Assembly: GCF_020627745.1 (NCBI RefSeq)
Contig: NZ_JAHDGE010000024.1
Coordinates: forward strand, 1-46,243
Source of the DNA: Pseudooctadecabacter sp.
GTDB lineage: Bacteria; Pseudomonadota; Alphaproteobacteria; Rhodobacterales; Rhodobacteraceae
Length of the DNA stretch: 46,243 nucleotides
Direction of reading: 5' to 3'
The notes beneath the pieces were generated by a model, which worked only from the letters and a program-made list of their open reading frames with translations, was not told the origin of the DNA and made no database searches. A program made the translations under genes and the position numbers. Positions 8,428-17,271 of this stretch are shown one piece after another; the stretch's first letter is position 1; each line of letters begins with the position of its first letter.

Positions 8428-9734
8428 GGCAGCGGCAAGCCACTTGGGACAGCCGCCGGAATACCCAGCCGTCCGGTCAGTGCCGCAGGGTCGGTCAGAC
8501 TGTTCAGAAACGCGACAATCGACGCGATCTCTGTATCGTTCAGCCGGACAGGCGTGTGCCGGACCGCCTGCGCAATCGCGCCGATCTCTTCTGGATCATC
8601 CAAAACCGCAAAGTCCGCCGCCTCGAAAGCAGGCCAGATCACCTGTGAACGATCATACCGCGCGAGGCTTGCCACCGGATCAAGGTGGTCGCGGACAAAT
8701 TGCGTCAGATCGGTATGTGCCCCCGCATGTCCCCAAGGCCCTGTTTTGGCGACATTGCGCAGTGACGGGGTTCGAAAGGCATACAGATCGGCGGAATTGC
8801 CGGTCACGCGAAAGCGGCCCTCGTCACGGTGGTGGTCCTCGAACGTCGCTGATTTGCCTGGCCCGATCTGCGGCACGCCCATGGCGTGAAAGCGGTGATC
8901 GGTCTGAAAAGGCCCACTGTGGCAGACCGAACACCCCGCAGGGCCGTAAAACAATTCCATCCCGTCGCGCGCTGGTCCGGTCAGCGGTGCGCCCCGCAGA
9001 TGCGCGTCGAAAGGGGATGTATCCGACCGCCATTCCCACGCCATAAAAACAGCAAGGGCATTTGAAATATCCGTGAATCCGATGTCATCAGGTCCGTCGA
9101 TGTGCGGATAGACGGCCCTAAACCGCGCCGCATAATCGGGAACGTCAGCCACGCGGCGTGACAGCAGATCCCATGCGCCACCCTGCCCGCCGATCCGCCC
9201 CTGACGCACGGCCAGCGCCACATCGTTTTCGCGAAACGATCCGGCCATTTCATCGCGGCTTAGTACGGGGAACATGGTTTGCGCCGACAGCACCGACGCA
9301 AAGCCCGTCGCCATATCCGCATCCATTGGAGACCGCAAACCGCTGGGATGCGAAGGATCTGCTTCCAGCCGTCCGTCATGGAACATGACCGTAAATTCCT
9401 TGGCCCCCAGATTAAACAGGGCCGGTGCGTTGCGCGGAATTCTCTCTTCGGGCGGGTTGTCGGGGTCCACGCGCCGGTCGGGGCCCAACCCGATGCCACC
9501 GTCTCCGATGGACAGGGACACGCCGTCTGCGGTCGCAAAATCGGGATGGTGGCAACTGGCGCAGGAAACGGTCCGGTTCCCCGACAGGATCGCGTCATAA
9601 AACAGAAGCTGTCCCAATTCCGCTTCGGCCAGATCGACCGGCGCGTAAAGGTCATCTGTTACGGCGTCCGGCAGGGTCTGCGTCAAGCCAGCAGTGGACA
9701 CCGCACATAAGATGAGGGTCAAAACGGTCTTCAT
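8424..9734 (-). CDS. Di-haem cytochrome c peroxidase / MauG family protein
   Basis: Periplasmic c-type cytochrome of 436 residues with signal peptide MKTVLTLILCAVSTAGLTQT. Two haem-binding motifs are present, CASCH (58-62) and CSVCH (268-272), the normal number for this family, followed by the segment FRTPSLRNVAKTGPWGHAGA usual for these peroxidases. It may reduce peroxide or act as a MauG-like oxidase modifying a partner protein; the sequence does not decide. The 3' end overlaps the convergent FG-GAP gene by 4 nt. Functional linkage of that pair is plausible but unproven. Confidence 0.88.
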   Translation of the reverse strand: MKTVLTLILCAVSTAGLTQTLPDAVTDDLYAPVDLAEAELGQLLFYDAILSGNRTVSCASCHHPDFATADGVSLSIGDGGIGLGPDRRVDPDNPPEERIPRNAPALFNLGAKEFTVMFHDGRLEADPSHPSGLRSPMDADMATGFASVLSAQTMFPVLSRDEMAGSFRENDVALAVRQGRIGGQGGAWDLLSRRVADVPDYAARFRAVYPHIDGPDDIGFTDISNALAVFMAWEWRSDTSPFDAHLRGAPLTGPARDGMELFYGPAGCSVCHSGPFQTDHRFHAMGVPQIGPGKSATFEDHHRDEGRFRVTGNSADLYAFRTPSLRNVAKTGPWGHAGAHTDLTQFVRDHLDPVASLARYDRSQVIWPAFEAADFAVLDDPEEIGAIAQAVRHTPVRLNDTEIASIVAFLNSLTDPAALTGRLGIPAAVPSGLPLP

Positions 9735-9801
9735 GTCATCCTCCGCACCACACAGCCAAGGATGATCACAACCCTATAAATGTGCAATGAACGAAAGGCC
9801 G

Positions 9802-10473
9802 TCATATCCCGTCGGAATGCAGGCGATGCACAACGGCAACCATTCCGTCCAATCCGGTCTTGGCATAGATGTTGCGCAGATGGGTTCTGACCGTCGGCAT
9901 CGAAACCTCAAGGCGCTGGGCCACGTCTTTGGCCGACAAACCATCGGTCAGCAGATGGCAGACCTTGCGTTCCGTCTGCGTCAGATTGAACGGGTTTCGC
10001 GGACCAAGGATCGCGTCGCTTTTATCCTCTTCCGACACCATGCTGGCAATAACGCCCTTGATGCGACTGCCCCAGATTACAGGCAGTTCCTGTGCCAGCG
10101 GCTCAAGCCATTCGCATTCCGGGCAAGTCAACATCACCACGTCGGTATGGGCATAGCCTTCGTCCAGGATCATGCCCCACCGGGGGGCCTGCGGCGTCGC
10201 AACCTGTGCCAACTGCCCCTTTTTGCCGTGACTGACGGTGCGCGCGTCGTTGTCTTCAACCTCGCCTGTCATGTCATCAAGCGCGGCAATCACGCGGATC
10301 ACCGACACGCGGTGATCTATCCGCAAAAATCTGACGTCACTTGCCGCACACAGCAAAGCCAGTTCTGCAAGGGCTGCGCGCAAATCACCGCGTCCCGACA
10401 GCGCGCGGGTCAGCACAAACACCAGCCGAATCAAATGACCTGCCCGCTGGGATGTCTGTTCAAATGTGCTCAT
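9802..10473 (-). CDS. LuxR-type helix-turn-helix transcriptional regulator
   Basis: Predicted DNA-binding regulator of 223 residues. The C-terminal LuxR HTH occupies about residues 160-223 (LTQTERKVCHLLTDGLSAKD, then VAQRLEVSMPTVRTHLRNIY). The N-terminal 150 residues do not show a pattern I can assign to an autoinducer-binding or receiver domain (no clear phospho-acceptor set). It is divergent from flp across a 400-bp gap with two palindromes, so it may control the pilus operon or itself. That link is inferred from position. Confidence 0.82.
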   Translation of the reverse strand: MSTFEQTSQRAGHLIRLVFVLTRALSGRGDLRAALAELALLCAASDVRFLRIDHRVSVIRVIAALDDMTGEVEDNDARTVSHGKKGQLAQVATPQAPRWGMILDEGYAHTDVVMLTCPECEWLEPLAQELPVIWGSRIKGVIASMVSEEDKSDAILGPRNPFNLTQTERKVCHLLTDGLSAKDVAQRLEVSMPTVRTHLRNIYAKTGLDGMVAVVHRLHSDGI

Positions 10474-10679
10474 TTTGCCCTCTCACGATTCCGAAATTCT
10501 TAAGACACGCGTCATATTTCGACCTTGGGTGCGGAAAATTTTGGTGTGTTTACCCCGATCCACCCTCGGGAATGGAGGTATTTTTGAGAAATTTCGCCGG
10601 AATATTAAATTTTTGTGAAGGTGAAACTTTTTTCGCGACCCCACGTCCCGGCGTTGGAAATCGCCGAAGATGGCCGCGG

Positions 10680-10699
10680 CCTGACAACAAGATGTCAGG
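10680..10699. promoter_or_regulatory. Inverted repeat, possible LuxR-type operator
   Basis: CCTGACA at 10680-10686 and TGTCAGG at 10693-10699 form a perfect 7-bp inverted repeat around a 6-nt spacer. The CTG...CAG ends recall lux-box-like sites, though the spacing is 2 nt longer than the usual form. It sits about 175 nt before flp and 207 nt before the divergent LuxR-type gene. Confidence 0.5.
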
Positions 10700-10757
10700 A
10701 ACTTCACGTGACTGTGGCAATTTTCGGGCACCCCCTAATCCCATCGCCTTCCAGCTG

Positions 10758-10785
10758 TGCACCTCATCCATATGGATGATGTGCA
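10758..10785. promoter_or_regulatory. 28-bp near-perfect palindrome upstream of flp
   Basis: The two 14-nt halves meet between 10771 and 10772 and pair at 13 of 14 positions; the only mismatch is 10763/10780. The core is the perfect palindrome CATCCATATGGATG (10765-10778). It ends 88 nt before the flp start codon. With no loop, it is more likely a dimeric protein-binding site than an RNA terminator. The binding protein is unknown. Confidence 0.6.
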
Positions 10786-10873
10786 GGTGCAGCGCAATCC
10801 GCATCCTGAAGACACACGGCAAAGTTCGCTTTGAATTTTGCAGCCCCGTTTCAAACAACCTCGGAGAACGAAA

Positions 10874-11053
10874 ATGACACACTACATCATGGCAAAATGG
10901 ATGGCCTTCCGCGCAGACGAAGATGGCGCGACTTTGGTCGAATACGGCATCGCGCTGGGTCTGGCGATCACACTGGGCGCCGGTGCGCTCGTCACGCTGG
11001 CCGGTGACGTCGGCGGTTCCATGACGGCTGCGGGATCTGCGCTGCCGTCTTAA
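10874..11053 (+). CDS. flp: Flp-type IVb pilin prepilin
   Basis: Major subunit of the Tad/Flp pilus, 59 residues. ATG 10874 has GGAG upstream and gives MTHYIMAKWM. The prepilin peptidase site is Gly18|Ala19 in DEDGATLVEYG, with the Glu-Tyr pair at mature positions 5-6 that is diagnostic of Flp pilins, followed by one hydrophobic helix (GIALGLAITLGAGALVTLAG). It is the first gene of the tad operon and is separated from cpaB by a GC-rich hairpin. The processing peptidase is not encoded in the window. Confidence 0.94.
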   Translation: MTHYIMAKWMAFRADEDGATLVEYGIALGLAITLGAGALVTLAGDVGGSMTAAGSALPS

Positions 11054-11086
11054 GAACACGTTATAAACGACCTTAAAATAAACGCC

Positions 11087-11115
11087 GCCCCCGCTTGACC
11101 TTGTATCGCGGGGGC
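11087..11115 (+). terminator. Hairpin between flp and cpaB
   Basis: Perfect 8-bp arms GCCCCCGC (11087-11094) and GCGGGGGC (11108-11115) with a 13-nt loop, followed by the pyrimidine-rich AGCCTTTCCCCCC. It probably acts as a partial terminator, so that pilin mRNA exceeds the mRNA of the assembly machinery. Confidence 0.65.
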
Positions 11116-11155
11116 AGCCTTTCCCCCCATTCCTCATTCCCATTCGGATGCCCAG

Positions 11156-11992
11156 ATGCGCCTTAAACCTATCCTTTTTTCGTTAACCGGACTGATCTTT
11201 GCGATCGGGTCGATTTACGTGGCCGAGGGTCTGTTGAACGCACAACCGGCCACGGCATCCAATCCCGGTCAGACGGTTCAGTCGGAAAATGTGACACTCC
11301 TTGCAGCGGCTGAGGACATACCATTTGGTGAACCCATTACCCGCGAACAGCTTGCCCCCCAAACCTGGCCAGCCGATCTGGTGCCCGAAGGGGCGTTTGA
11401 CGGCACAACCGCCCTTTTGGGGGCCGATGGCACTCCGCCACGCCGCGCCACTCAGACAATCCTCGCGGGTGATCTCATCCTGCAAAACACCGTCTCGGAC
11501 TTCGGCGCGACAGTCAGCATCGGCCGTTCTCTCAATCCCGGCACCCGTGCCGTGGCGATACGCGTGGATGAAACGACCGCCGTCGGCGGCTTTGTCACAC
11601 CGGGTGACCGGATCGACATTGTCCTGACCCAAGGCAATGGCAGCTCCCTGCGCACAGGCACCATCCTGCAGGACATTCGCGTTCTGGCGGTCGATACGTC
11701 TGCGGATGACAACCGCGCCCGCGCAACCCGAACCGTCACGGTCGAGGTTGGTCAAAGGGACAGCCAGAAACTGGTTCTGGCTCAGCAAGTCGGTATGTTG
11801 AGCCTGACGTTGCGCAATGACGATATCCTACTGACAGAGGATGATCTTTCCGAAATTACACTCAGCGACATCTGGGGCGAGACCGAGGCCATCACCGCCG
11901 AACCTGCGCCTGTCACAGCTCCAGCTGCGCCAACCACGATGGTGCGCGTCCGACGTGGCACACAATCTCAGGATGTGGTGCACGACCAATGA
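11156..11992 (+). CDS. cpaB: Flp pilus assembly protein CpaB/RcpC
   Basis: Periplasmic assembly factor with an N-terminal membrane anchor, 278 residues. The hydrophobic segment is LFSLTGLIFAIGSIYVAEG. A SAF-like domain follows (VTLLAAAEDIPFGEPITREQ to LILQNTV), then the RcpC/CpaB core (RAVAIRVDETTAVGGFVTPG, DRIDIVLTQ). The C-terminal ~30 residues are Ala/Pro/Thr-rich. In known Tad systems this protein works with the outer-membrane secretin, whose gene is absent here. The start overlaps nothing; the 3' end overlaps the tadG-like gene by 4 nt. Confidence 0.92.
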   Translation: MRLKPILFSLTGLIFAIGSIYVAEGLLNAQPATASNPGQTVQSENVTLLAAAEDIPFGEPITREQLAPQTWPADLVPEGAFDGTTALLGADGTPPRRATQTILAGDLILQNTVSDFGATVSIGRSLNPGTRAVAIRVDETTAVGGFVTPGDRIDIVLTQGNGSSLRTGTILQDIRVLAVDTSADDNRARATRTVTVEVGQRDSQKLVLAQQVGMLSLTLRNDDILLTEDDLSEITLSDIWGETEAITAEPAPVTAPAAPTTMVRVRRGTQSQDVVHDQ

Positions 11993-13458
11993 TGATCCGC
12001 GCGCGTCTTTCGACCTTCAGGCATACAGAAGACGGATCAATTCTGGCCCTGTTTGCCGTGCTGATGGCGGTATTCTTCGGCATCCTCGCGCTCAGCTTCG
12101 ATTTTGGACGCACCGCCGCAACCCAATCGGAGATGCAGTCCTTTGCGGACAACGTAGCGCTTGCCGCAGCGGGGGAGCTTGACGGTTCCGCAGACGCGAT
12201 CAACCGTGCCACACTTGCGGCGCAAACCCTGGTGACGGACACCCAGACCTTTGGCACCGGACCCTCCGGCCTTGGTTTTGATGATCTTACGCTGACCTTC
12301 TACACCACACGCCCGGACGCCTTTACAGCGGCAACCAACGCCCCCCGCGCGGCGCGGTTCGTCACTGTAGACGTGGCACCCCGTGCAGTGTCCGCAATTT
12401 TCGGAGCCGCATTTTCGGCACTTAGCGGAACGGGGATTGACGGTGCCAAACACGTCTCGGCGCGGGCCACCGCCGGTCATGAGCGACAGGTCTGCGACAT
12501 CACACCCCTGATGATCTGCGCGCCTGCGGCAGGTATTGATGTGGACGCTTCGGTTGGCACCGCGCTGACCCTCGATGTCAGCGTTTCTACCGGCAATCTG
12601 GTGCCGGGCGTCATTGCAATGCTTCAACCTGTGAATGAGGTCGCTCCGGTCATAGACGCCCTGTGCGGCGGGCTGGACGGACTTGGCCTTGACTTATGTC
12701 AAATCGCGGCCGAGGGCCCGCGTGCCAGCTGCTATGACGATACGAGCGCGGCAGCCCCGGATAATCTCCTCGACCTCGAGGTTGATTCCGCCCTCAACGT
12801 CCGTTTCGACATCTTTGGTGGCGCGGCCACTGGTCTGGTGAACAATCCGCTTTACCCCTCCGCCCCGAACATACTCAACGGGTTCGAACCCTCCAGCGGA
12901 CAATGCATCGCCGACAATCCCCAAGCGTCCGCAACCGTTATGGGCTTGCCGGGGGACGATTGCCACACAAGCGGCGTGTGTTCTTTCGTCGGCAACGGCG
13001 AATGGTCGGCGGGACGTGCGGCATATATCAATGCCAACTACGGCGGCACAGACCCACACCCCGATGCGACCTCACGCTATGATTTTTATCTGGCAGAGAT
13101 CGAAGCATCTGCCCAAGGTGGCAGCGCCACCGGCGGGGTTCTGGGCGGGCTGGGTGGCCTGGGCGGCGTCGTAGCAGACATCACTGATAGCATTCTGCCA
13201 TCCTGCACGAACCAGATAAGCGCTGATCCGGCCCGCCGTGTGATCGTTACCGCCTTTGTCGACTGCTCCGGTGGCGGCATCAATGCCAGCGTCGATACCC
13301 TGCCGATTATTGACTACGCGGAGGTGTTTTTGCTGTCGCCCGCAGGACTTGACGCGACAGGTAGCGTTCAGGTGGAAATTCTGGGCGGCTTGTCTTCCGA
13401 CCCCCAGAACAACGTGACGAATGCACGGGTCCGCCCGGTTGTCCGGCTGTACGAATGA
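11989..13458 (+). CDS. tadG: TadG-like pilus assembly protein with Tad N-terminal domain
   Basis: 489 residues. The N-terminal pseudopilin-like segment is DGSILALFAVLMAVFFGILA with a transmembrane helix, followed by FDFGRTAATQSEMQSFADNV, the pattern of the Tad domain (putative TadE/TadG N-terminus). The remainder is a predicted periplasmic domain with eleven or so cysteines, consistent with disulphides, and a Gly-rich linker around residues 379-393. No von Willebrand factor MIDAS motif is evident. It probably acts as a minor pseudopilin or tip/anchor component. It overlaps both neighbours by 4 nt (ATGA). Confidence 0.82.
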   Translation: MMIRARLSTFRHTEDGSILALFAVLMAVFFGILALSFDFGRTAATQSEMQSFADNVALAAAGELDGSADAINRATLAAQTLVTDTQTFGTGPSGLGFDDLTLTFYTTRPDAFTAATNAPRAARFVTVDVAPRAVSAIFGAAFSALSGTGIDGAKHVSARATAGHERQVCDITPLMICAPAAGIDVDASVGTALTLDVSVSTGNLVPGVIAMLQPVNEVAPVIDALCGGLDGLGLDLCQIAAEGPRASCYDDTSAAAPDNLLDLEVDSALNVRFDIFGGAATGLVNNPLYPSAPNILNGFEPSSGQCIADNPQASATVMGLPGDDCHTSGVCSFVGNGEWSAGRAAYINANYGGTDPHPDATSRYDFYLAEIEASAQGGSATGGVLGGLGGLGGVVADITDSILPSCTNQISADPARRVIVTAFVDCSGGGINASVDTLPIIDYAEVFLLSPAGLDATGSVQVEILGGLSSDPQNNVTNARVRPVVRLYE

Positions 13459-13949
13459 TGATGCTGGCGAGGTCTCTCCTGCAGATGCGCCGCCGGGACG
13501 ATGGCGCGGCACTGGTCGAATTTGCCTTCGTCCTGCCGGTCATGTTGCTGATTTTTGCGGTCATTCTTGAAGGCAGCCGAACATTTTGGGCCTACCAGAC
13601 CACCATCGCCGGCGTCCGCGACGCCACCCGGTTTATCGCCCGCGCGGAAGGGTCTGACATCTGCACCACGGGCGGGGGTCTGACAGGCTGGACAACACGC
13701 GCCAGCCAGATTGTGCGTCAATCGGCAACCGGCACCGATCTATTTCCCAGCACCATAACCGTCACCTCCGTCACGCCAACTCTGGCCTGTATTTCCGGCG
13801 ATTACGGGATGGGCACGGTACCCGTCGCCACGGTCACAGCGCGATTGGAAATCGACTATCCTTTTGCGGGTATTTTCAGTTTCTTCGATCTCGCTTTGCC
13901 CAAAGCACAGACGGTCGTCCGCGACACCGGCCGGATTTTCGGCACATGA
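13455..13949 (+). CDS. tadE: TadE-like minor pseudopilin
   Basis: 164 residues. The motif DDGAALVEFAFVLPVMLLIF (about 15-34) matches the TadE domain: a prepilin-like Gly, then a Glu-Phe pair and one transmembrane helix, with the rest periplasmic. ATG 13455 overlaps the previous stop; nearby ATGs at 13458 and 13461 are in other registers or slightly shorter. It is the middle of three consecutive TadE/G-like genes and overlaps the next by 4 nt. Confidence 0.85.
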   Translation: MMMLARSLLQMRRRDDGAALVEFAFVLPVMLLIFAVILEGSRTFWAYQTTIAGVRDATRFIARAEGSDICTTGGGLTGWTTRASQIVRQSATGTDLFPSTITVTSVTPTLACISGDYGMGTVPVATVTARLEIDYPFAGIFSFFDLALPKAQTVVRDTGRIFGT

Positions 13950-14587
13950 ACATTCGCGCCCTATCCCCTTATTTGATGCGGTTCAGGCGTGATGAAACCG
14001 GCGCAACGCTGGTTGAATTCGGCCTGGTTGCTGCCTTCTTCTTGTTTCTGGCCTTTGGCCTTATTGATTTTGGCCGCTTGGGGTTCTCTTATGTCATGGC
14101 GCAGAAGGCCACCGAACGTGCGGTCCGGCTGGCTGTGGTGCGCGCGCCGGTGTGTCTGGGCGTTCCGCTGATCAACCAGCGCAACCCGCTGTCACTGGCC
14201 AATTCCGCCTTGACTGTCGGCATGTCGTGTTCAACCGATCCGACCCTTTGCCAGTCGCAAACCACCGTTACATGTGACGCGCAGACCAACGCGACAGGAC
14301 AGGACATTTACGACCAGATTCGCGTATTGTTGCCAACCAATGCCACGCCTGAAAACCTGCGCTTCAGCTACGCCTTCGACCCCGATCTTGGTTTTTTGGG
14401 CGGGCCGTATACGCCGGTCGTGACGGCGGAACTTCAGGACCTGAATTTTGAATTCGTGACCCCGATGGGTGCCCTTGCCGCGCTTGTCGGGGCAAGCCCT
14501 TCGGGCACACTTGGCGAAGAATTCGCCTTCCCCAGCATGAGCAATTCCCTGCCAGCTGAGGCCCTATCCGACGGAGAATCCTCATGA
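13946..14587 (+). CDS. TadE/TadF-like minor pseudopilin
   Basis: 213 residues. DETGATLVEFGLVAAFFLFL (about 15-34) is the TadE-type N-terminal motif with Gly, Glu-Phe and a transmembrane helix. The periplasmic part carries four cysteines (VCLG, SCSTDPTLC, VTCD) likely forming disulphides. By position and size it may be the TadF counterpart, but TadE and TadF cannot be told apart securely by eye. It overlaps tadE upstream and cpaE downstream by 4 nt each. Confidence 0.82.
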   Translation: MNIRALSPYLMRFRRDETGATLVEFGLVAAFFLFLAFGLIDFGRLGFSYVMAQKATERAVRLAVVRAPVCLGVPLINQRNPLSLANSALTVGMSCSTDPTLCQSQTTVTCDAQTNATGQDIYDQIRVLLPTNATPENLRFSYAFDPDLGFLGGPYTPVVTAELQDLNFEFVTPMGALAALVGASPSGTLGEEFAFPSMSNSLPAEALSDGESS

Positions 14588-15810
14588 CAATGCCGAACCT
14601 CGCCCCATCCGGCCCCGATCCCGAACCCACACGAACTCTGGTCGTTTCGAACAGCGCGGGAACCGCGGCCCGTGTGGCGGCCGCCTTGTCGCAGGATGTG
14701 TCGCTCACCGTGAACCACCGCGACACCAGCCTCGCCGATCTGGCCCGCGTGCCTTCGGTCGATATTGCGGCAACCGACCTGATCATTTTCGACATCCGCG
14801 TCGGCAACGAAGCCGATCTTGACGCTCTGCAAACCCTTCGCACGATGGGGCACGACAACCTTAAATTTCTGGGCATAACAGCCCAGACCCTGACCCTTGC
14901 GACAGCCCGCGCTTTGATGGATGCCGGTGTGGATGAGGTTATCCCCATGGCCTCGATCGCGCCCGAAACGCCGCAGCCGCCACCGGTTGAGGACCCGCCC
15001 CCCCAGCGCCACGCGGGCGACCTGCACAATGGCCTGATTGTCGCCGTCTGTTCGGCACGTGGCGGGGTGGGGGCGACGACCACGGCACTCAATCTGGCCA
15101 CGCAACTGGCCCGCCCGCCAAAGGGCGACAGCCATGGTCCCTCCCTTCGCGTCGCCGTGATTGATCTTGATATCCAAAATGGTGTGTTGGGCGCCTCTTT
15201 GGATGTGCACGACGAAGGCGAAGTGATGGACTGGCTGCAATCCGGCACTGCCCCGGAGGAAGATTTCATTCCCCGGTCCATAAAAACCTATGAGGCGGGG
15301 GCGTTCGACGTGATGCCGGCCCCCTTGGCGTTCGCGCCCCTGGATATCCTGCAATCCGAAATGCTGGCCGCTTTGCTTGACGATCTGCGACTGGCCTATG
15401 ACTTTGTCATTCTTGATCTTCCACGTGCGGTTTGCGAATGGATCGACGCTGTCCTGACACGCGCGGACAAGTTTCTCATCCTGACCGATCATGCCGTTCA
15501 TACACTGCGCCAGACGCGCCGTTTGATGGACACATTTACGGACGAACATCCCAGCCTGCCAATAGAGGTTGTGGTGTCCAAGGATTCCAGAACAAACAAT
15601 TCCACCGCGGCCCTCAAAGAGGCGGAAGCCTTCTTGGATCGCAAGATCACCAACTGGATTCCGCGCGACGACAAATCCGCCCGACGTGCCGCAGATGCCG
15701 GACAGCCCATGCTGGCCCTGCGGCCCAGATCGCCGGTCGCCAAGGCACTTGCGCCCATCGTGGACAGCCTGAAAGACGCCCATGCCTCCAGCACACGGCG
15801 GAGGGCATAG
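14584..15810 (+). CDS. cpaE: CpaE/TadZ pilus localisation ATPase-like protein
   Basis: 408 residues. The N-terminal ~130 residues form a receiver-like domain (RTLVVSNSAGTAARVAAALS, LIIFDIRVG). The C-terminal MinD/ParA-like domain begins at IVAVCSARGGVGATTTALNL, a deviant Walker A in which the P-loop Lys is Ala (GVGATT), as is common in CpaE/TadZ. The switch region is VIDLDIQNG and the later aspartate motif FVILDLPR. In other bacteria this protein sets the polar location of the Tad machine. It is 3 nt before cpaF. Confidence 0.9.
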   Translation: MTMPNLAPSGPDPEPTRTLVVSNSAGTAARVAAALSQDVSLTVNHRDTSLADLARVPSVDIAATDLIIFDIRVGNEADLDALQTLRTMGHDNLKFLGITAQTLTLATARALMDAGVDEVIPMASIAPETPQPPPVEDPPPQRHAGDLHNGLIVAVCSARGGVGATTTALNLATQLARPPKGDSHGPSLRVAVIDLDIQNGVLGASLDVHDEGEVMDWLQSGTAPEEDFIPRSIKTYEAGAFDVMPAPLAFAPLDILQSEMLAALLDDLRLAYDFVILDLPRAVCEWIDAVLTRADKFLILTDHAVHTLRQTRRLMDTFTDEHPSLPIEVVVSKDSRTNNSTAALKEAEAFLDRKITNWIPRDDKSARRAADAGQPMLALRPRSPVAKALAPIVDSLKDAHASSTRRRA

Positions 15811-15813
15811 ATC

Positions 15814-17271
15814 ATGGCCGTCTTCAAGAATTTTACGTCGACCCGCACAGCGCCCGTTCCGGACGGGGAGGCGCCCCGTACAGCAACCGGTCAGGCGGTC
15901 CTGCCACGCCGGTCGCAGATCAAATCTATCCTGCCGCAACGCGGCTCTGCGCGGGTATCGCCACCTGTCACCGATCGCACCGCACCCTCTGCCGCCACCA
16001 CATCGTGGTTTCAGCTGAAACAAAAGATGCATGAAAACCTTCTGGAGCAGATGAACCTGTCGATCATTGATCAGGTCGACACGGCTGAACTGCGCCGTGA
16101 GGTGAATGCGATCGTCCTGCAAAACCTTGAAGACGAGGACGTTTCGCTCGGTTCAGATACTTTCAACAGGCTGATTAACGAACTGATGGATGAAGTTTTG
16201 GGTCTTGGCCCTCTTGAACCCCTCCTCGCTGATCCGACCATTTCCGACATCTTGGTTAACGGCGCGGACCACGTGTTCGTGGAACGCAAAGGTCTGCTTG
16301 AACGCATCGCAAGCGGATTTCACGACGAAAAGCATTTGTTGCGTATCATCGACAAGATCGTCAGTCGGGTCGGTCGCCGGATTGATGAAAGCCAACCATG
16401 GGTCGATGCACGTCTGCCGGACGGAAGCCGTGTAAACGCCATCGTGCGGCCTTGCGCGATCGACGGCCCGTCATTGTCGATCCGCAAATTTTCAGCCGAC
16501 AAGCTGACAATGGACAAACTGGTGGCCTTCGGCGCACTCAGCGAGGAAGCAGCGATCTTTCTGGCAGCAGCGGTCAAAGCGCGGCTCAACATCCTGATTT
16601 CCGGTGGCACAGGGTCCGGCAAAACGACCATGCTGAATGCCCTATCAAGCCATATTGACCGCCACCAACGTATTGTCACCATCGAAGACGCCGCCGAATT
16701 GCAACTTCAGCAGGATCACGTCGTTCGCCTTGAGACACGACCGGCCAATGCCGAAGGTCGCGGCGAAATCAGCCAGCGACTGCTGGTTCGCAATGCATTG
16801 CGCATGCGACCCGACCGCATTGTCATCGGCGAATGTCGCGGGTCCGAAGCCTTCGACATGTTGCAGGCCATGAACACCGGCCACGACGGGTCCATGACCA
16901 CCATCCATGCCAACACGGCGCGTGACGCGCTGAGCCGGCTTGAGCAAATGGTTATCATGATGGGATCCGAACTGCCCATGTCCGCCGTACGCAGCCAGAT
17001 CGGCGCAGGCATTCATCTTGTGATCCAGTTGAACCGTCTGGCCGACGGCCGCCGCAGGATCACCTCAATCTCCGAGGTGACGGGCCTTGAGGGGGAGGCT
17101 GTCCTGATGCAGGACATTTTCGCCTTTACCCGTAAGGGTATCGGTGAAGATGGCACGGTCCTCGGTCATTTCGGCCCCACCGGTGTGCGCCCCCAGACGG
17201 GCGATGTTCTGGCCGCCGCGGGCTATGCTTTGCCGGCGGACATTTTTCGTGATGCGGAGGGACCGAACTAA
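15814..17271 (+). CDS. cpaF: Tad secretion ATPase CpaF/TadA
   Basis: Hexameric motor ATPase that powers Flp pilus assembly from the cytoplasmic face, 485 residues. After a ~75-residue variable N-terminus come the GspE-like N-domain ([20 protein letters not shown]) and the motor core: Walker [10 protein letters not shown] (264-272), the Asp box [12 protein letters not shown], Walker [10 protein letters not shown] and the His box [13 protein letters not shown]. Length and motifs are normal. Its TAA stop shares one base with the tadB start (TAATG). Confidence 0.96.
   Translation: MAVFKNFTSTRTAPVPDGEAPRTATGQAVLPRRSQIKSILPQRGSARVSPPVTDRTAPSAATTSWFQLKQKMHENLLEQMNLSIIDQVDTAELRREVNAIVLQNLEDEDVSLGSDTFNRLINELMDEVLGLGPLEPLLADPTISDILVNGADHVFVERKGLLERIASGFHDEKHLLRIIDKIVSRVGRRIDESQPWVDARLPDGSRVNAIVRPCAIDGPSLSIRKFSADKLTMDKLVAFGALSEEAAIFLAAAVKARLNILISGGTGSGKTTMLNALSSHIDRHQRIVTIEDAAELQLQQDHVVRLETRPANAEGRGEISQRLLVRNALRMRPDRIVIGECRGSEAFDMLQAMNTGHDGSMTTIHANTARDALSRLEQMVIMMGSELPMSAVRSQIGAGIHLVIQLNRLADGRRRITSISEVTGLEGEAVLMQDIFAFTRKGIGEDGTVLGHFGPTGVRPQTGDVLAAAGYALPADIFRDAEGPN

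Larger units (their letters stand above)
10474..10873. promoter_or_regulatory. 400-bp control region between the LuxR-type gene and flp
   Basis: I see no gene here. The first half is clearly more AT-rich than its surroundings (runs such as ATATTAAATTTTTG near 10601) and contains a GGAGGTATTTTTGAGAAA element at 10574-10591 like other dispersed copies in the window. The second half holds a 7-6-7 inverted repeat (10680-10699) and a 28-bp near-palindrome (10758-10785). Promoters for both flanking genes should lie here; I cannot place -10/-35 boxes with confidence. Confidence 0.6.

Noticed and set aside
14434..16122. Long open frame on the minus strand opposite cpaE and the start of cpaF
   Set aside because: It is antisense to genes with clear ATPase motifs, has the Gln/His/Arg-rich composition typical of shadow frames in GC-rich DNA, and shows no family motif.
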